From Microbacterium sp. MYb62 (GTDB lineage Bacteria > Actinomycetota > Actinomycetes > Actinomycetales > Microbacteriaceae): a stretch of DNA of 64,000 bases. Positions 48,484 through 56,714 of the stretch are shown piece after piece. The translations under genes and the position numbers were made by a program. How positions within the stretch are numbered: position 1 is the stretch's first letter; each line of letters begins with the position of its first letter. The notes beneath the pieces were generated by a model. That model was not told the DNA's origin and did no database searches. It saw only the letters and a program-made list of their open reading frames with translations. The stretch spans positions 1 through 64,000 of the forward strand of contig NZ_PCOY01000005.1 in assembly GCF_002979475.1 (NCBI RefSeq), given 5' to 3'.

Positions 48484-48501
48484 TCTCGATGTCGAGACAT
48501 C
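48484..48501 (-). promoter_or_regulatory. Candidate operator upstream of sucC
   Basis: TCTCGATGTCGAGA is a near-perfect palindrome, and an overlapping one (TCGATGTC-GA-GACATCGA) extends to the right. It aligns with the icd site at 14908-14921 with only transition differences and nearly the same distance to the start codon. Confidence 0.5.
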
Positions 48502-48533
48502 GACCAGTCCCCCAGCCTACTACCCCGAACTGG

Positions 48534-48567
48534 GCGCTCCCGGCGGCCCAAGGGCCGCCGGGAGCGC
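48534..48567 (-). terminator. Terminator downstream of the Gly-rich gene
   Basis: Perfect 15-bp arms GCGCTCCCGGCGGCC and GGCCGCCGGGAGCGC with a CAAG tetraloop, 20 bases after the stop of the Gly-rich gene. It isolates that module from sucCD. Confidence 0.8.
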
Positions 48568-48587
48568 ACATCGGTATGGAGACGGGT

Positions 48588-49910
48588 TCAGCGAAGCGAG
48601 TCGCGGCTGCCCGCCTGGGCGGATCGCGAGCGGGGCGTGGCTTCCTCGTCGTCTTCGAGCTTCGGGGCGATCGGGCCGCCGAGACCGGAGCGCTCGCGGC
48701 GCTTCTCGTCGTCTCCGGCTGCTCCGCCCATCATGCCTGGCGCCATCGAGCGACCGCCCGCACCTGCGGTCGTCCCACCGGCGGCACCGGTCGCCGGGCC
48801 GGAAACAGCGCCCGCGGCTCCGAGCCCACCGGGTCCGGTCGCACCGCTCATCCCGAGCAGTCCGCGTCCAGCCGTGGCCGCACCCGCACCCGCACCGCTT
48901 CCGCCACCGCCGAACAGACCCGCGCCGCCCGCACCACTGAGCGACGCCGAGCGTGCACCCATGAGCGCTGCGGCTCCTGCTCCACCCACGACCGCTGCGC
49001 CGAGCGTGCCCGAACCACCGGATCCGCCGGCGAGCAGGCCTCCGCCGCCACCGCCGCCACCTCCGGGGTATCCGGGCAGGGTGCCGCCGTTCGGCGAGTC
49101 GACGCTGGGGTTGGAGCCGCCGTTGCCGCCCGAACCACCGTTTCCGTTGCCCCCTCCCGAGCCGCCGTTACCGCCACCAGAGCCGCCGTTGTCCCAGCCG
49201 CCGTCGCCACCGCCGCCGGGTACCCACGTGCCACCCGGCTGGGGTGCCACGCTGCCGACGCCGGTTCCGCCCTGCGGCGAGCCGCCCCCTGCAGAGGGCC
49301 CGTTGCTGCCGACGGGAGGGACGCGCGAGTCGATGCCCTCGACATCGATAACGGGCGGGGGGATCGAGCCGACATCGACCGCCCGCAGCTCGGGGCTGTC
49401 GAACGAGGTCGTCGCTCCCCTGACGAGCTCGCCACGGATTGCCTTCAGCGCGACCATGGCGGCATTCTCTCGCTCAGCGGCGAGCCTCGCCTCTTCCCGC
49501 GCGACAAGTTCGCCCGTGTCAGCCGCACCCCATCCGTCCGTAAGCCCCGACAGGTTGCGACCGGCGTCCGCGAGGAATCCTTCCGCTGACGCAGACGGGA
49601 GGTCGCGGAGCGCCGCTGCGGCACTCGCAGCCGTGGCGTGGGTCGACGCGTCGAGAGAACTCTTCAGCAGATTGAGCGTTGACTTGATCTGTGTGGTGTT
49701 CGACTCCATCCGCACGAGCAAGCCCTCGGCACCCTCAGCCGATTTTCCGCTCCAGCCGGGAATCTCGCGAACGGCCGCGAGCGCGCGACGCAGCTCGTCG
49801 ACGGCTCTCAGTCTTTCCTCGAGCTGGGGATCGGCGAAGGTAGGCATCGAGGAGAGAGCGCGCAATTCGTCTTCGAACATGGTGGGTGTACATACATTGG
49901 GGTTATACAT
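48588..49910 (-). CDS. Gly-rich protein with helical N-terminal domain, in mycosin module
   Basis: A 440-residue protein from ATG 49910, eight bases after GGAGG; ATG 49880 is an alternative. Residues about 10-190 are predicted helical, with a Trp-Ser-Gly turn ([12 protein letters not shown]) near 48 that recalls the WxG turn of ESX-type proteins. Residues about 205-385 are very rich in Gly, Ser and Pro with long Gly runs. The C-terminus is charged ([22 protein letters not shown]). I do not recognise a family. It overlaps the mycosin gene by 8 bp and is the last gene of the module. It could be a secreted substrate or a cell-wall component. Confidence 0.7.
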   Translation of the reverse strand: MYNPNVCTPTMFEDELRALSSMPTFADPQLEERLRAVDELRRALAAVREIPGWSGKSAEGAEGLLVRMESNTTQIKSTLNLLKSSLDASTHATAASAAAALRDLPSASAEGFLADAGRNLSGLTDGWGAADTGELVAREEARLAAERENAAMVALKAIRGELVRGATTSFDSPELRAVDVGSIPPPVIDVEGIDSRVPPVGSNGPSAGGGSPQGGTGVGSVAPQPGGTWVPGGGGDGGWDNGGSGGGNGGSGGGNGNGGSGGNGGSNPSVDSPNGGTLPGYPGGGGGGGGGLLAGGSGGSGTLGAAVVGGAGAAALMGARSASLSGAGGAGLFGGGGSGAGAGAATAGRGLLGMSGATGPGGLGAAGAVSGPATGAAGGTTAGAGGRSMAPGMMGGAAGDDEKRRERSGLGGPIAPKLEDDEEATPRSRSAQAGSRDSLR

Positions 49911-51108
49911 CTCGACGACCTCCGACTCTCTTCTTCCTCGATACCACCGCGGCGACCACCACGATCGCGATGACGACAACAGCTCCACCGCCGATGAGCC
50001 AGGGCACTGCCGATGGCTCTCCCCCTGGCGACGGAACGGGGACCTCCGTCGGATCGGGCGCGGCGTAGACCTCGTCCGATGACGGTGACTGATCCTCCTT
50101 GAAGAGGGGATTCTCATCCGGATACTGGGTCGGGTCCTCCGCGATGAGCCTTGTGGCGTTCACGACGCCGTGACCTAGGCTGCTGGACCACTCGAGCTCG
50201 TGCGGCTCAGACCCGGTGTTCCGGATCAATGACTGCAGCAACTGCGACGAGGATGCATCCGGCCACTTGTCCTTCGCCAACGCGAGCAAGCCGGCGACGA
50301 CCGGGGTCGATGCGGAAGTACCGGACCATGCCGACATGCCCCACGTGCCGTCCCAGCCCAGGCCCGCTACGTCGATGCCTGGCGCGACGACGTCGACGTC
50401 CGCGTTGGTCAGGCCCGAACCGTCGCGCTGCGTCGCCGGCTGCGCGGCTCCGTCGACGGCGGCGACGTTGACCACCCCGTTGACCGTCATGAGCTCGGGG
50501 ATCGAGGTCGAATCGCTGTTCGGCAGCGCCGTCACGATCATGACCCCCGCGCGAAGTGCGGCCGCGACGCTGTCGACGGTACCTTCGGAGAGTTCGTCGG
50601 CGAGTCGCCCGTACCCGCCGGACATCGAGACGATATCTGCCCCCTGCGCGACGGCGTCGTCAAGCGCGGCGGCGATGCTCTTGACCTCGCATGACTCCTG
50701 GAGGACCCCGTAGTAAAGCACTCGGCTTCCGGGCGCCAGGCCGACCGGACCGGTTCCACTAGCGGAAGTCCCATTGCCCACTATCAGTGAGGTCGCGGAT
50801 GTACCGTGCTTCGATGCTTCGACGGCGGAGGTCGCTAGCGGGTCAGGGCATCCATCGATCGGTCGCACCTCGATGTCCGCATCTTGCAGCGTGGGGATGT
50901 CCGCATTCAACGCCCCATCGAACACCGCCACCGTGACACCCTCACCGTTGATCCCGGCATCGTGGATCGCCGGGATCCTCATCGCATCGAGGTACCAGAG
51001 CGGTCCTTCGGTGCTGAAATCGTCGGCAGCGGCGGCGGACGAGAGACCCGACCCTCCGAGCAGCAGCGCCGCGGTGAACAGCGCCACCGGCCACCGGCGG
51101 AGCCGCAT
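49903..51108 (-). CDS. Mycosin-like subtilase (S8), membrane anchored
   Basis: A 401-residue S8 protease. It has a signal peptide (residues 1-28, ending SSAAAA), then Asp in VAVFDGALN near 60, His in HGTSATSLIVG near 102, and Ser in SGTSASTPVVAG near 275. A C-terminal membrane helix (about 370-390, WLIGGGAVVVIAIVVVAAVV) is followed by RKKR. This is the architecture of MycP mycosins of type VII secretion systems. The start shares one base with the stop of the upstream helical-protein gene. The active-site DTG is replaced by DGA, which is tolerated in mycosins. The substrate is unknown. Confidence 0.88.
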   Translation of the reverse strand: MRLRRWPVALFTAALLLGGSGLSSAAAADDFSTEGPLWYLDAMRIPAIHDAGINGEGVTVAVFDGALNADIPTLQDADIEVRPIDGCPDPLATSAVEASKHGTSATSLIVGNGTSASGTGPVGLAPGSRVLYYGVLQESCEVKSIAAALDDAVAQGADIVSMSGGYGRLADELSEGTVDSVAAALRAGVMIVTALPNSDSTSIPELMTVNGVVNVAAVDGAAQPATQRDGSGLTNADVDVVAPGIDVAGLGWDGTWGMSAWSGTSASTPVVAGLLALAKDKWPDASSSQLLQSLIRNTGSEPHELEWSSSLGHGVVNATRLIAEDPTQYPDENPLFKEDQSPSSDEVYAAPDPTEVPVPSPGGEPSAVPWLIGGGAVVVIAIVVVAAVVSRKKRVGGRRDV

Positions 51109-51536
51109 CAGTACCCGCCCGACTTGCTACCGCCGTCATCGGTCGAGGAATCCTCGCCCGACGGATCCACGACCGGAGCAGCGGAAGTCGATGTGCCGGC
51201 CTCCAGCTGAGCCGTCGTCGTGAGCGAGGGGTCGTCCACGACCTGCGCAATCTGGGACAGCGTGGAGGAGAGGTTCTCTTCGGACTGCTGCTTCTCCTCC
51301 ACGGTCGACTTGAGAGCGTCACGGAACGCCGCGACGTCTGCGGTGAGCTGACCGATCATCCGCTCGATCTCAGCCGTGAAGCCCGATGCGGAGTCGAGGT
51401 AGCTGGCTGTGGTGTTCGTCCGCAGCCCGTCGATCTCCGTGCCGCGCGACCCCACTCCGGCTGCTTCGATGCTCTTGACGAGCGTGTGGATATTCTCGAG
51501 CATCTGCTCGAAATCAGCACCGATCTGGGCTGCCAT
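51108..51536 (-). CDS. Small helical protein, WXG100-like candidate
   Basis: A 142-residue protein from ATG 51536, preceded by GGAGGGG. Residues about 5-105 are two long amphipathic helices (FEQMLENIHTLVKSIEAAG; FTAEIERMIGQLTADVAAFRDALKSTVEEKQQSEENL), and the tail is a Ser/Thr/Asp/Gly-rich, probably disordered segment. Size and helical-hairpin layout resemble ESX substrates, but there is no clear WxG; a GVGSRG turn takes its place. It directly precedes the mycosin gene. A chaperone or a structural partner of the Gly-rich protein is also possible. Confidence 0.65.
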   Translation of the reverse strand: MAAQIGADFEQMLENIHTLVKSIEAAGVGSRGTEIDGLRTNTTASYLDSASGFTAEIERMIGQLTADVAAFRDALKSTVEEKQQSEENLSSTLSQIAQVVDDPSLTTTAQLEAGTSTSAAPVVDPSGEDSSTDDGGSKSGGY

Positions 51537-51598
51537 GATCTTCCCCTCCGTCAGGACGCCAGCGCGCCCCGCCCTCCGGCGACCCAGGATAGTCGACA

Positions 51599-51958
51599 TC
51601 ACCGACGGTGAGGAGTCCGCCCCCTCAGACCACGTGCGGGAAGGGCGACCAGTCGGAGCTGCCACCTGGTCACGAGCGGGACGACCACCAGAGCAGCACC
51701 CGTGGCGACGATCACGGGACGCACCGTGACCACCGGGAGCGAACCCCACAGGGCGATGAGGATCGCGCCCGCCAGGACGACGACGAGAACCATCTCCGTC
51801 ACGACAAGCTGTCGGCGCACCGAAGCACTCTCCGCTGCCAGGGTCGTCTCCCGACCCCGCACTTCGATGCGAGGAGTCCACTGCGCGCCGTCCCACCAGC
51901 GCAGGGTGCCGCGTCGTCGCGTCTCGTACCATCCGGCGCCAGCCCCGTCATCGCTCAC
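51599..51958 (-). CDS. DUF2510-domain small membrane protein
   Basis: A 119-residue protein. The DUF2510 motif GWYETRRRGTLRWWDGAQWTP occupies residues about 8-29, followed by two membrane helices (about 54-72 and 77-95) and a basic tail. DUF2510 is a short aromatic module common in actinobacterial membrane proteins, often near secretion genes; its role is not established. It is first in the four-gene mycosin module, with 62 bp to the next gene. GTG start 51958. Confidence 0.75.
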   Translation of the reverse strand: MSDDGAGAGWYETRRRGTLRWWDGAQWTPRIEVRGRETTLAAESASVRRQLVVTEMVLVVVLAGAILIALWGSLPVVTVRPVIVATGAALVVVPLVTRWQLRLVALPARGLRGRTPHRR

Positions 51959-52006
51959 ACTCCTCAGTATGACGGCGGCGCATCGGCGCTACCGCCAGCC
52001 GAGGTC

Positions 52007-52012
52007 TAGGCT
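52007..52012 (+). promoter_or_regulatory. Putative -10 box of the TetR gene at 52019
   Basis: TAGGCT lies six bases before ATG 52019, with no ribosome site, consistent with a leaderless mRNA. Confidence 0.5.
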
Positions 52013-52018
52013 TTCGCC

Positions 52019-52678
52019 ATGCACGAATCCGCAGAACTGCGCACCGGCGTCGTCGCCGCAGCGCTCGAACTCTTCAGCGCCCAGGGGTTCGATCAGACGT
52101 CGGTGGAGCAGATCGCCAAGGCGGCCGGCGTCTCCCGATCCACCTTCTTCCGCCAGTTCGGAGGCAAGGAGGACGTGGTCTTCGCAGACCACGAGGTGCT
52201 CCTGGAGCAGCTCAGAGAGTTCCTCGACGAGGGCCATGACGACCCGTGGGGCGCGGTGTGTGCGGCATCCGAGTCGGTCTTCGCCCACTTCGCACACGAC
52301 CCGGAGCTCGCCAGGCGCCGCTACCAGATCGTGCGCCAGGTGCCGGTGCTGCGCGAGCGCGAGATCATCACGGTGTTCCGCTACGAGCGGCTGTTCGACG
52401 ATTACCTGCGCGGCGCCCTCCCCGGCGTCGATCCTCTGGATGCCGTCGGTTTCGCCGCTCTCGTGACGGCGGTGCACAACCACGTGCTGCGACAGCTGCT
52501 GCGCGGCCGCAAGAAGGTGCCGCTGGCGACGCTGCAGAATGCGCTGGCCGATGTGCGGCGCCGCTACGGCGTCGCCGGAGATGCCGTCACCGCCCCGGAC
52601 GACATGGTCGTCGCGGTGTTCCCGCGCTCCATGCCGATCGCCGAGGTCAGTCGCCGGCTGCAGTCCCAGCTCGACTAG
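52019..52678 (+). CDS. TetR/AcrR-family regulator
   Basis: A 219-residue TetR protein with the helix-turn-helix in residues about 10-55 (FSAQGFDQTSVEQIAKAAGVSRSTFFRQFGGKEDVVF) and a larger helical ligand domain. It is divergent from the DUF2510 gene. The acyl-CoA dehydrogenase gene follows in the same direction, and a 7-7-7 dyad lies immediately before it, so this regulator probably represses that gene in response to an acyl-CoA or related ligand. Confidence 0.9.
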   Translation: MHESAELRTGVVAAALELFSAQGFDQTSVEQIAKAAGVSRSTFFRQFGGKEDVVFADHEVLLEQLREFLDEGHDDPWGAVCAASESVFAHFAHDPELARRRYQIVRQVPVLREREIITVFRYERLFDDYLRGALPGVDPLDAVGFAALVTAVHNHVLRQLLRGRKKVPLATLQNALADVRRRYGVAGDAVTAPDDMVVAVFPRSMPIAEVSRRLQSQLD

Positions 52679-52689
52679 CCGCACGAGCT

Positions 52690-52707
52690 CGACCCGCTGC
52701 GGGGTCG
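52690..52707 (+). terminator. Small hairpin after the TetR gene
   Basis: CGACCC/GGGTCG with a six-base loop lies 12 bases after the TetR stop and before the operator of the next gene. Confidence 0.45.
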
Positions 52708-52715
52708 TGGAACCG

Positions 52716-52736
52716 AGTATCGAGGAGTACGATACT
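52716..52736 (+). promoter_or_regulatory. Operator candidate upstream of the acyl-CoA dehydrogenase gene
   Basis: AGTATCG-n7-CGATACT is a perfect 7-7-7 inverted repeat ending 20 bases before the ATG and overlapping the likely -10 region. The adjacent TetR protein is the obvious candidate binder. Confidence 0.65.
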
Positions 52737-52756
52737 TGGTGCCACGAAGGAGCCCC

Positions 52757-53992
52757 ATGAGCACTGCAGCCTCCCCCTTCCCCGGCGAGCGCGTCTCGTC
52801 GTACGACATCACCGGACGTCAGGACAGCGACTACTACGCCGTCTTCGCCGACATCCCCGCCGCCGACCGTGAGGCGTGGGACCGCGCGAAGTCCTACGTC
52901 GACGAGGTCGCCCCGCAGATGGCTGACGCCTGGGATCGTGCGGAGTACCCGCTCGAGGCCGCGCGCCGAATGGGCGAGATGGACCTCGTCGTCGACGGCA
53001 TCCAGCACCCGTCACTCACGAGCCTGTCGCCGCTGGCTGCGGGCCTGGTGAACATGGAGATCTCCCGTGGCGACGGCTCGCTGGGCACCATCCTCGCGGT
53101 ACAGGGCGGACTCGCGTTGCGTTCCCTTGCCCTGTTCGGCTCCCCCGCACAGCAGGAGCGCTGGCTCACTGCTCTCGCCGACGGCTCGGTGCTCGGGTCG
53201 TTCGCTCTGACCGAACCCGACCACGGCTCCGACTCCGTCTCGCTGGAGACCGTGGCTCGCCGCGACGGCGACGAGTGGGTCATCCGCGGGACGAAGAAGT
53301 GGATCGGCAACGGCGCCTCCGGCGGCATCACGTTCGTCTGGGCCCGCATCGACGACGAGGGCGCCGCCGAGCACGGCGCCGTGCGGTGCTTCCTCGTGGA
53401 GCAGGACACCCCCGGCTACACCGGAAGCGTGATCCGCGGCAAGGCCTCGCTGCGAGCGATCCACCAGGCGCACATCGTGCTGGACGACGTACGAGTGCCC
53501 CTCGACGCCGTGCTGCCGGGGACGAAGAGCTTCAAGGACGCCTCGACCGTGCTCTACGCGACCCGCTCCGGTGTCGCATGGTCGGCGCTCGGACACGCGA
53601 CCGCCTGCTACGAGGCGGCACTGGCGTATGCGACCCAGCGGGTGCAGTTCGGCAAGCCCCTCGCGAAGTTCCAGATGGTGCAGGAGCGCCTCACCCACAT
53701 GCTCGAAGACCTCACCGCCATGCAGCTGTACTGCCGGCGGATGGCAGACCTCGAGACAGCGGGTCAGCTGCGTCCGACCCAGGCGTCGCTCGCGAAGTTC
53801 CACAACACGCGTGCCGCGCGTCGGATCGCCTCGACCGCCCGCGACCTGCTTGGCGGAAACGGGATCCTGCTCGAGAACGGCGTGATGCAGCACATGGCCG
53901 ACATCGAGGCCATCCACACCTACGAGGGCACCGAGAGCGTGCAGGCACTGCTGCTCGGGCGCGACATCACCGGGATGAGCGCGTTCGCCTGA
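52757..53992 (+). CDS. Acyl-CoA dehydrogenase
   Basis: A 411-residue flavoprotein of the acyl-CoA dehydrogenase family, in the glutaryl-CoA dehydrogenase-like branch. It has LGSFALTEPDHGSDS near 160, the FAD-binding WVIRGTKKWIGNG, YATQRVQFGKPLAKFQ near 300, and a late HTYEGTESVQALLLGRDITG, where the acidic residue after YEGT is the probable catalytic base. It introduces a double bond into acyl-CoA in fatty-acid or amino-acid breakdown. AAGGAG precedes the ATG at five bases. It appears to be a single-gene transcript under a TetR regulator. Confidence 0.92.
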   Translation: MSTAASPFPGERVSSYDITGRQDSDYYAVFADIPAADREAWDRAKSYVDEVAPQMADAWDRAEYPLEAARRMGEMDLVVDGIQHPSLTSLSPLAAGLVNMEISRGDGSLGTILAVQGGLALRSLALFGSPAQQERWLTALADGSVLGSFALTEPDHGSDSVSLETVARRDGDEWVIRGTKKWIGNGASGGITFVWARIDDEGAAEHGAVRCFLVEQDTPGYTGSVIRGKASLRAIHQAHIVLDDVRVPLDAVLPGTKSFKDASTVLYATRSGVAWSALGHATACYEAALAYATQRVQFGKPLAKFQMVQERLTHMLEDLTAMQLYCRRMADLETAGQLRPTQASLAKFHNTRAARRIASTARDLLGGNGILLENGVMQHMADIEAIHTYEGTESVQALLLGRDITGMSAFA

Positions 53993-54013
53993 GGCAGGAT
54001 CCTCGGGTCCGAC

Positions 54014-55306
54014 TCACCGGCGCCGGGCGCTCACGTGGCGCTCTCGGCTCGCCGCCGCTCCGGCGACCGCCTGCACCGCGAGGAGCAGGATGAGCGCCAC
54101 CACCGGCACGACCCACCCGCCGACAGCGGCGTGCAGGATGCCGAGACCGATCGGACCGAAGCCGGCCAACAGATAGCCGATCCCCTGCGCCATCGTCGAC
54201 AGGTGCGCCGTGTGCCTCGCGTCCGGCGCGCGGAGCACGATGTACGTCAGCGACAGCGAGATGGCAGCCCCCTGCCCGAGACCGAGCAGGGTCATCCACA
54301 GCCACGGGGCGGCTCCGCCCGGCGCGACGAGAAGGCCGATCAGCCCCGCGGCGCAGAGCAGCGCGGAGACCACGACGGGGAGCCACGTGGGCCGCATGCG
54401 GCGCATCATCGTCGGCACGAGGAGGGCCGCCGCGATCCCGGGAAAACTGGAGTACGACAGCAGCAACCCGGCATCGGACACCGAGACGCCGGCGTCCTGC
54501 AGGATGGTCGGAATCCAGGTGAGGGCCGCGTAGTAGCTCAGGCTCTGCAACCCCATGAAGCCCGTGACCGCCCAGGCGACGGGATCGCGCAGCAGCGCCG
54601 ACATCCGCGGCTCGTCCCGTGGCTCCACGATCGCGTCGACGGGCGCACCGGGCGCGCCGGCGACCGTCGGCGAATCGGCGACCGTGCGCATCGCTCGCGG
54701 AAGCCAGATCACCAACGCGAGCACGGCGGGAATCGCCCAGATCGCCATCGCGCCGCGCCATGAACCATCGAGCGCGGTCATGAACGGCACCGTGAGGGCC
54801 GCGGCCGCCGCCGCGCCGAGGAACAGCGCCGTGGAGTACAGCCCCATCATCAGCCCGAGGCGGTGTGCGAAGTCCTGCTTGATGACGGCGGGCATGCACA
54901 CGTTGGCCACCGCGATGCCCGCACCGACCAGCACCGTGCCCCCGAAGAGCGCCTCGGGCGACGGAAGCAGGCGGATGCCGATACCGACCGCCACGACGAC
55001 CATCGTCAGCGCCAGCAGCCGGTGCAATCCGATCCAGCGTGTCAGCGTCGGAGTGAGGAACGCGAACGCCCCGAAGGCGAACACGGGGATCGTCGTCAGG
55101 AGCCCTGCCGCCGCCGCGGGCATGCCGAGGTCGTGCTCGATCGCGGGCAGCACCGGGCCGACCGATGCGACCCCCATGCGGAGGTTCAGGACGATCATCA
55201 GCAGACCGATACCCACGTAGACGCCGGTGAGGACGCCGCCGCGACGGACGGACGGTGCGGTCGCGGGGGTCGGGGCGGTGTCGAACGGTTCCTGCATCGT
55301 GGTCAT
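54014..55306 (-). CDS. MFS transporter, CynX/NimT family
   Basis: A 430-residue major-facilitator protein with about 12 membrane helices. The LNLRMGVASVGPVLPAIEHDLGMP start and the central loop of about 35 residues (residues about 205-240) match the CynX/NimT group. E. coli NimT exports 2-nitroimidazole and is controlled by the AraC protein NimR, encoded divergently; the same divergent AraC arrangement is present here. The ligand in this organism is unknown. Confidence 0.88.
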   Translation of the reverse strand: MTTMQEPFDTAPTPATAPSVRRGGVLTGVYVGIGLLMIVLNLRMGVASVGPVLPAIEHDLGMPAAAAGLLTTIPVFAFGAFAFLTPTLTRWIGLHRLLALTMVVVAVGIGIRLLPSPEALFGGTVLVGAGIAVANVCMPAVIKQDFAHRLGLMMGLYSTALFLGAAAAAALTVPFMTALDGSWRGAMAIWAIPAVLALVIWLPRAMRTVADSPTVAGAPGAPVDAIVEPRDEPRMSALLRDPVAWAVTGFMGLQSLSYYAALTWIPTILQDAGVSVSDAGLLLSYSSFPGIAAALLVPTMMRRMRPTWLPVVVSALLCAAGLIGLLVAPGGAAPWLWMTLLGLGQGAAISLSLTYIVLRAPDARHTAHLSTMAQGIGYLLAGFGPIGLGILHAAVGGWVVPVVALILLLAVQAVAGAAASRERHVSARRR

Positions 55307-55354
55307 GCATAAAGTCCAGCACCCCTCACACCTGACAGGAAACACGTAAACTGC

Positions 55355-56161
55355 ATGGTGATGTCGAATACTCGCCAATCCCCTCGACTCGTCGATTCGA
55401 ACCTCGTCGACTTCGGCGCCCTCGCCACCCTGCCGATGGAGGGCGCCTACCGCTTCGCGCACGCCGAGACGTCGCCGCGTCACGCCCATCCGCTCGGGCA
55501 CCTGGTGCACGCGGCATCCGGAGTGCTCTCCCTGCTCACCGACGACGGCGCCTGGATCGCGCCCTCGACACGCATGGCGTGGGTGCCGGCGGGCGCCGAG
55601 CACCGTCATCGCGCGCACGGGCGCACGGATATGCGCATCATCCACCTGACCGATGAGCTCGCCGCGCTGCTCCCGACCGCCCCTGCCGTGCTCGTCGCGA
55701 CACCGCTCGCCCGCGAGGCCGTGCTGGCGATGACGTCCGACCGCACACGCAGCGACGGAGCCCTGGACCACCTGCGCCGCGTCATCGTCGACGAAGTCGT
55801 GACCGCGCCCGAGCAGCCGCTGCACCTGCCCGAGCCCCACGATCCGCGCCTGCGCCACGCCGCCCGCATCGTCGAGGACGACCTCGCCCTGCCTGTGACG
55901 CTCGGCGAGCTCAGTGTGCGCACCGGCACCGCCGAACGGACGCTGAGCCGACTCTTCCCGCAGGAGACCGGCATGGGGTACCGGCAGTGGCGCCTCCAGC
56001 TGCGCGTGCACCGGGCGCTCGTGCTGCTCGCCGACGGCGCCTCTGTGACCGACACGGCCGCCGCATGCGGGTGGGCCACGACCAGTCAGTTCATCGAACA
56101 GTTCACACCGCTCGTCGGGATGACTCCCGGTCGGTATCGCCTGTCGCAGGTCCCAGGGTGA
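55355..56161 (+). CDS. AraC-family regulator (NimR-like), divergent from MFS gene
   Basis: A 268-residue regulator with an N-terminal cupin sensing domain (HAETSPRHAHPLGHLVHAASG near 30-52) and a C-terminal AraC double helix-turn-helix (VTLGELSVRTGTAERTLSRLF; ASVTDTAAACGWATTSQFIEQFTPLVGMTPGRYR). It begins 48 bp from the divergent MFS gene, the arrangement of NimR/NimT, so it probably controls that exporter. ATG 55355 or 55361 may be the start; TAAACT just upstream favours a leaderless start at 55361. Confidence 0.88.
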   Translation: MVMSNTRQSPRLVDSNLVDFGALATLPMEGAYRFAHAETSPRHAHPLGHLVHAASGVLSLLTDDGAWIAPSTRMAWVPAGAEHRHRAHGRTDMRIIHLTDELAALLPTAPAVLVATPLAREAVLAMTSDRTRSDGALDHLRRVIVDEVVTAPEQPLHLPEPHDPRLRHAARIVEDDLALPVTLGELSVRTGTAERTLSRLFPQETGMGYRQWRLQLRVHRALVLLADGASVTDTAAACGWATTSQFIEQFTPLVGMTPGRYRLSQVPG

Positions 56162-56189
56162 CACGACGGGCACATCGGATGCGGTCCCC

Positions 56190-56712
56190 TCAGACCGGGC
56201 GCACCATGCACACGAGACGCTCGCGATCGTCCCAGGAGGGCACGCGCTCGAAGCCCCTCGATTCGTACAGACGCATGGGGCCACCCCGCCAGTCCCACAC
56301 CGACAGCCGGACCTGCGCGACGCCGAGGGCGGCCGCGTCGTGGAGGGCGGCGTCCAGCAGCGCCGATCCCACCCCGCGTCCGCGCACCTCGGGCTCCGTC
56401 CACAGTCGCTTGATCTCCGCCACGTCGTCGCTCACGGAGAGCACCACGACCCCGACGATGCGCACCCCGAGCTGCGCCCCGCACGCGGTGCTCGGCATAC
56501 GCCGTGGCCGGGTCGTCAACCTCACGGAGGTAGCGCTCGGGAAGCGGCACGGCAGGATCGAGCTCGGCTCCGTGCTCCTGCACGCCTTTCTCGGCCTCGG
56601 TCTGCGTCAGGTAGGTGCGCACTGCCGCACCGACCTCGAGCGCATCGGGCCCCGCGAGGTCGGCGAGCCGGATCAACGGCCGGTCGGCCTCTGACCGCGC
56701 CTCGGCGCTCAC
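56190..56712 (-). pseudogene. GNAT acetyltransferase gene with a one-base frameshift
   Basis: The N-terminal half is in one frame from GTG 56712 (LIRLADLAGPDALEVGAAVRTYL to DPATAYAEHRVR), and the C-terminal half is in the next frame (AQLGVRIVGVVVLSV, RGRGVGSALLDAALHDAAALG cofactor loop, MRLYESRGFERV). Removing one base from the C4 run at 56477-56480 restores a continuous 173-residue GNAT protein; the span of 523 bases is one more than a multiple of three. It is either a true frameshift or a sequencing error. The start is two bases after the stop of the upstream gene, indicating translational coupling. Confidence 0.8.
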
Positions 56713-56714
56713 CG

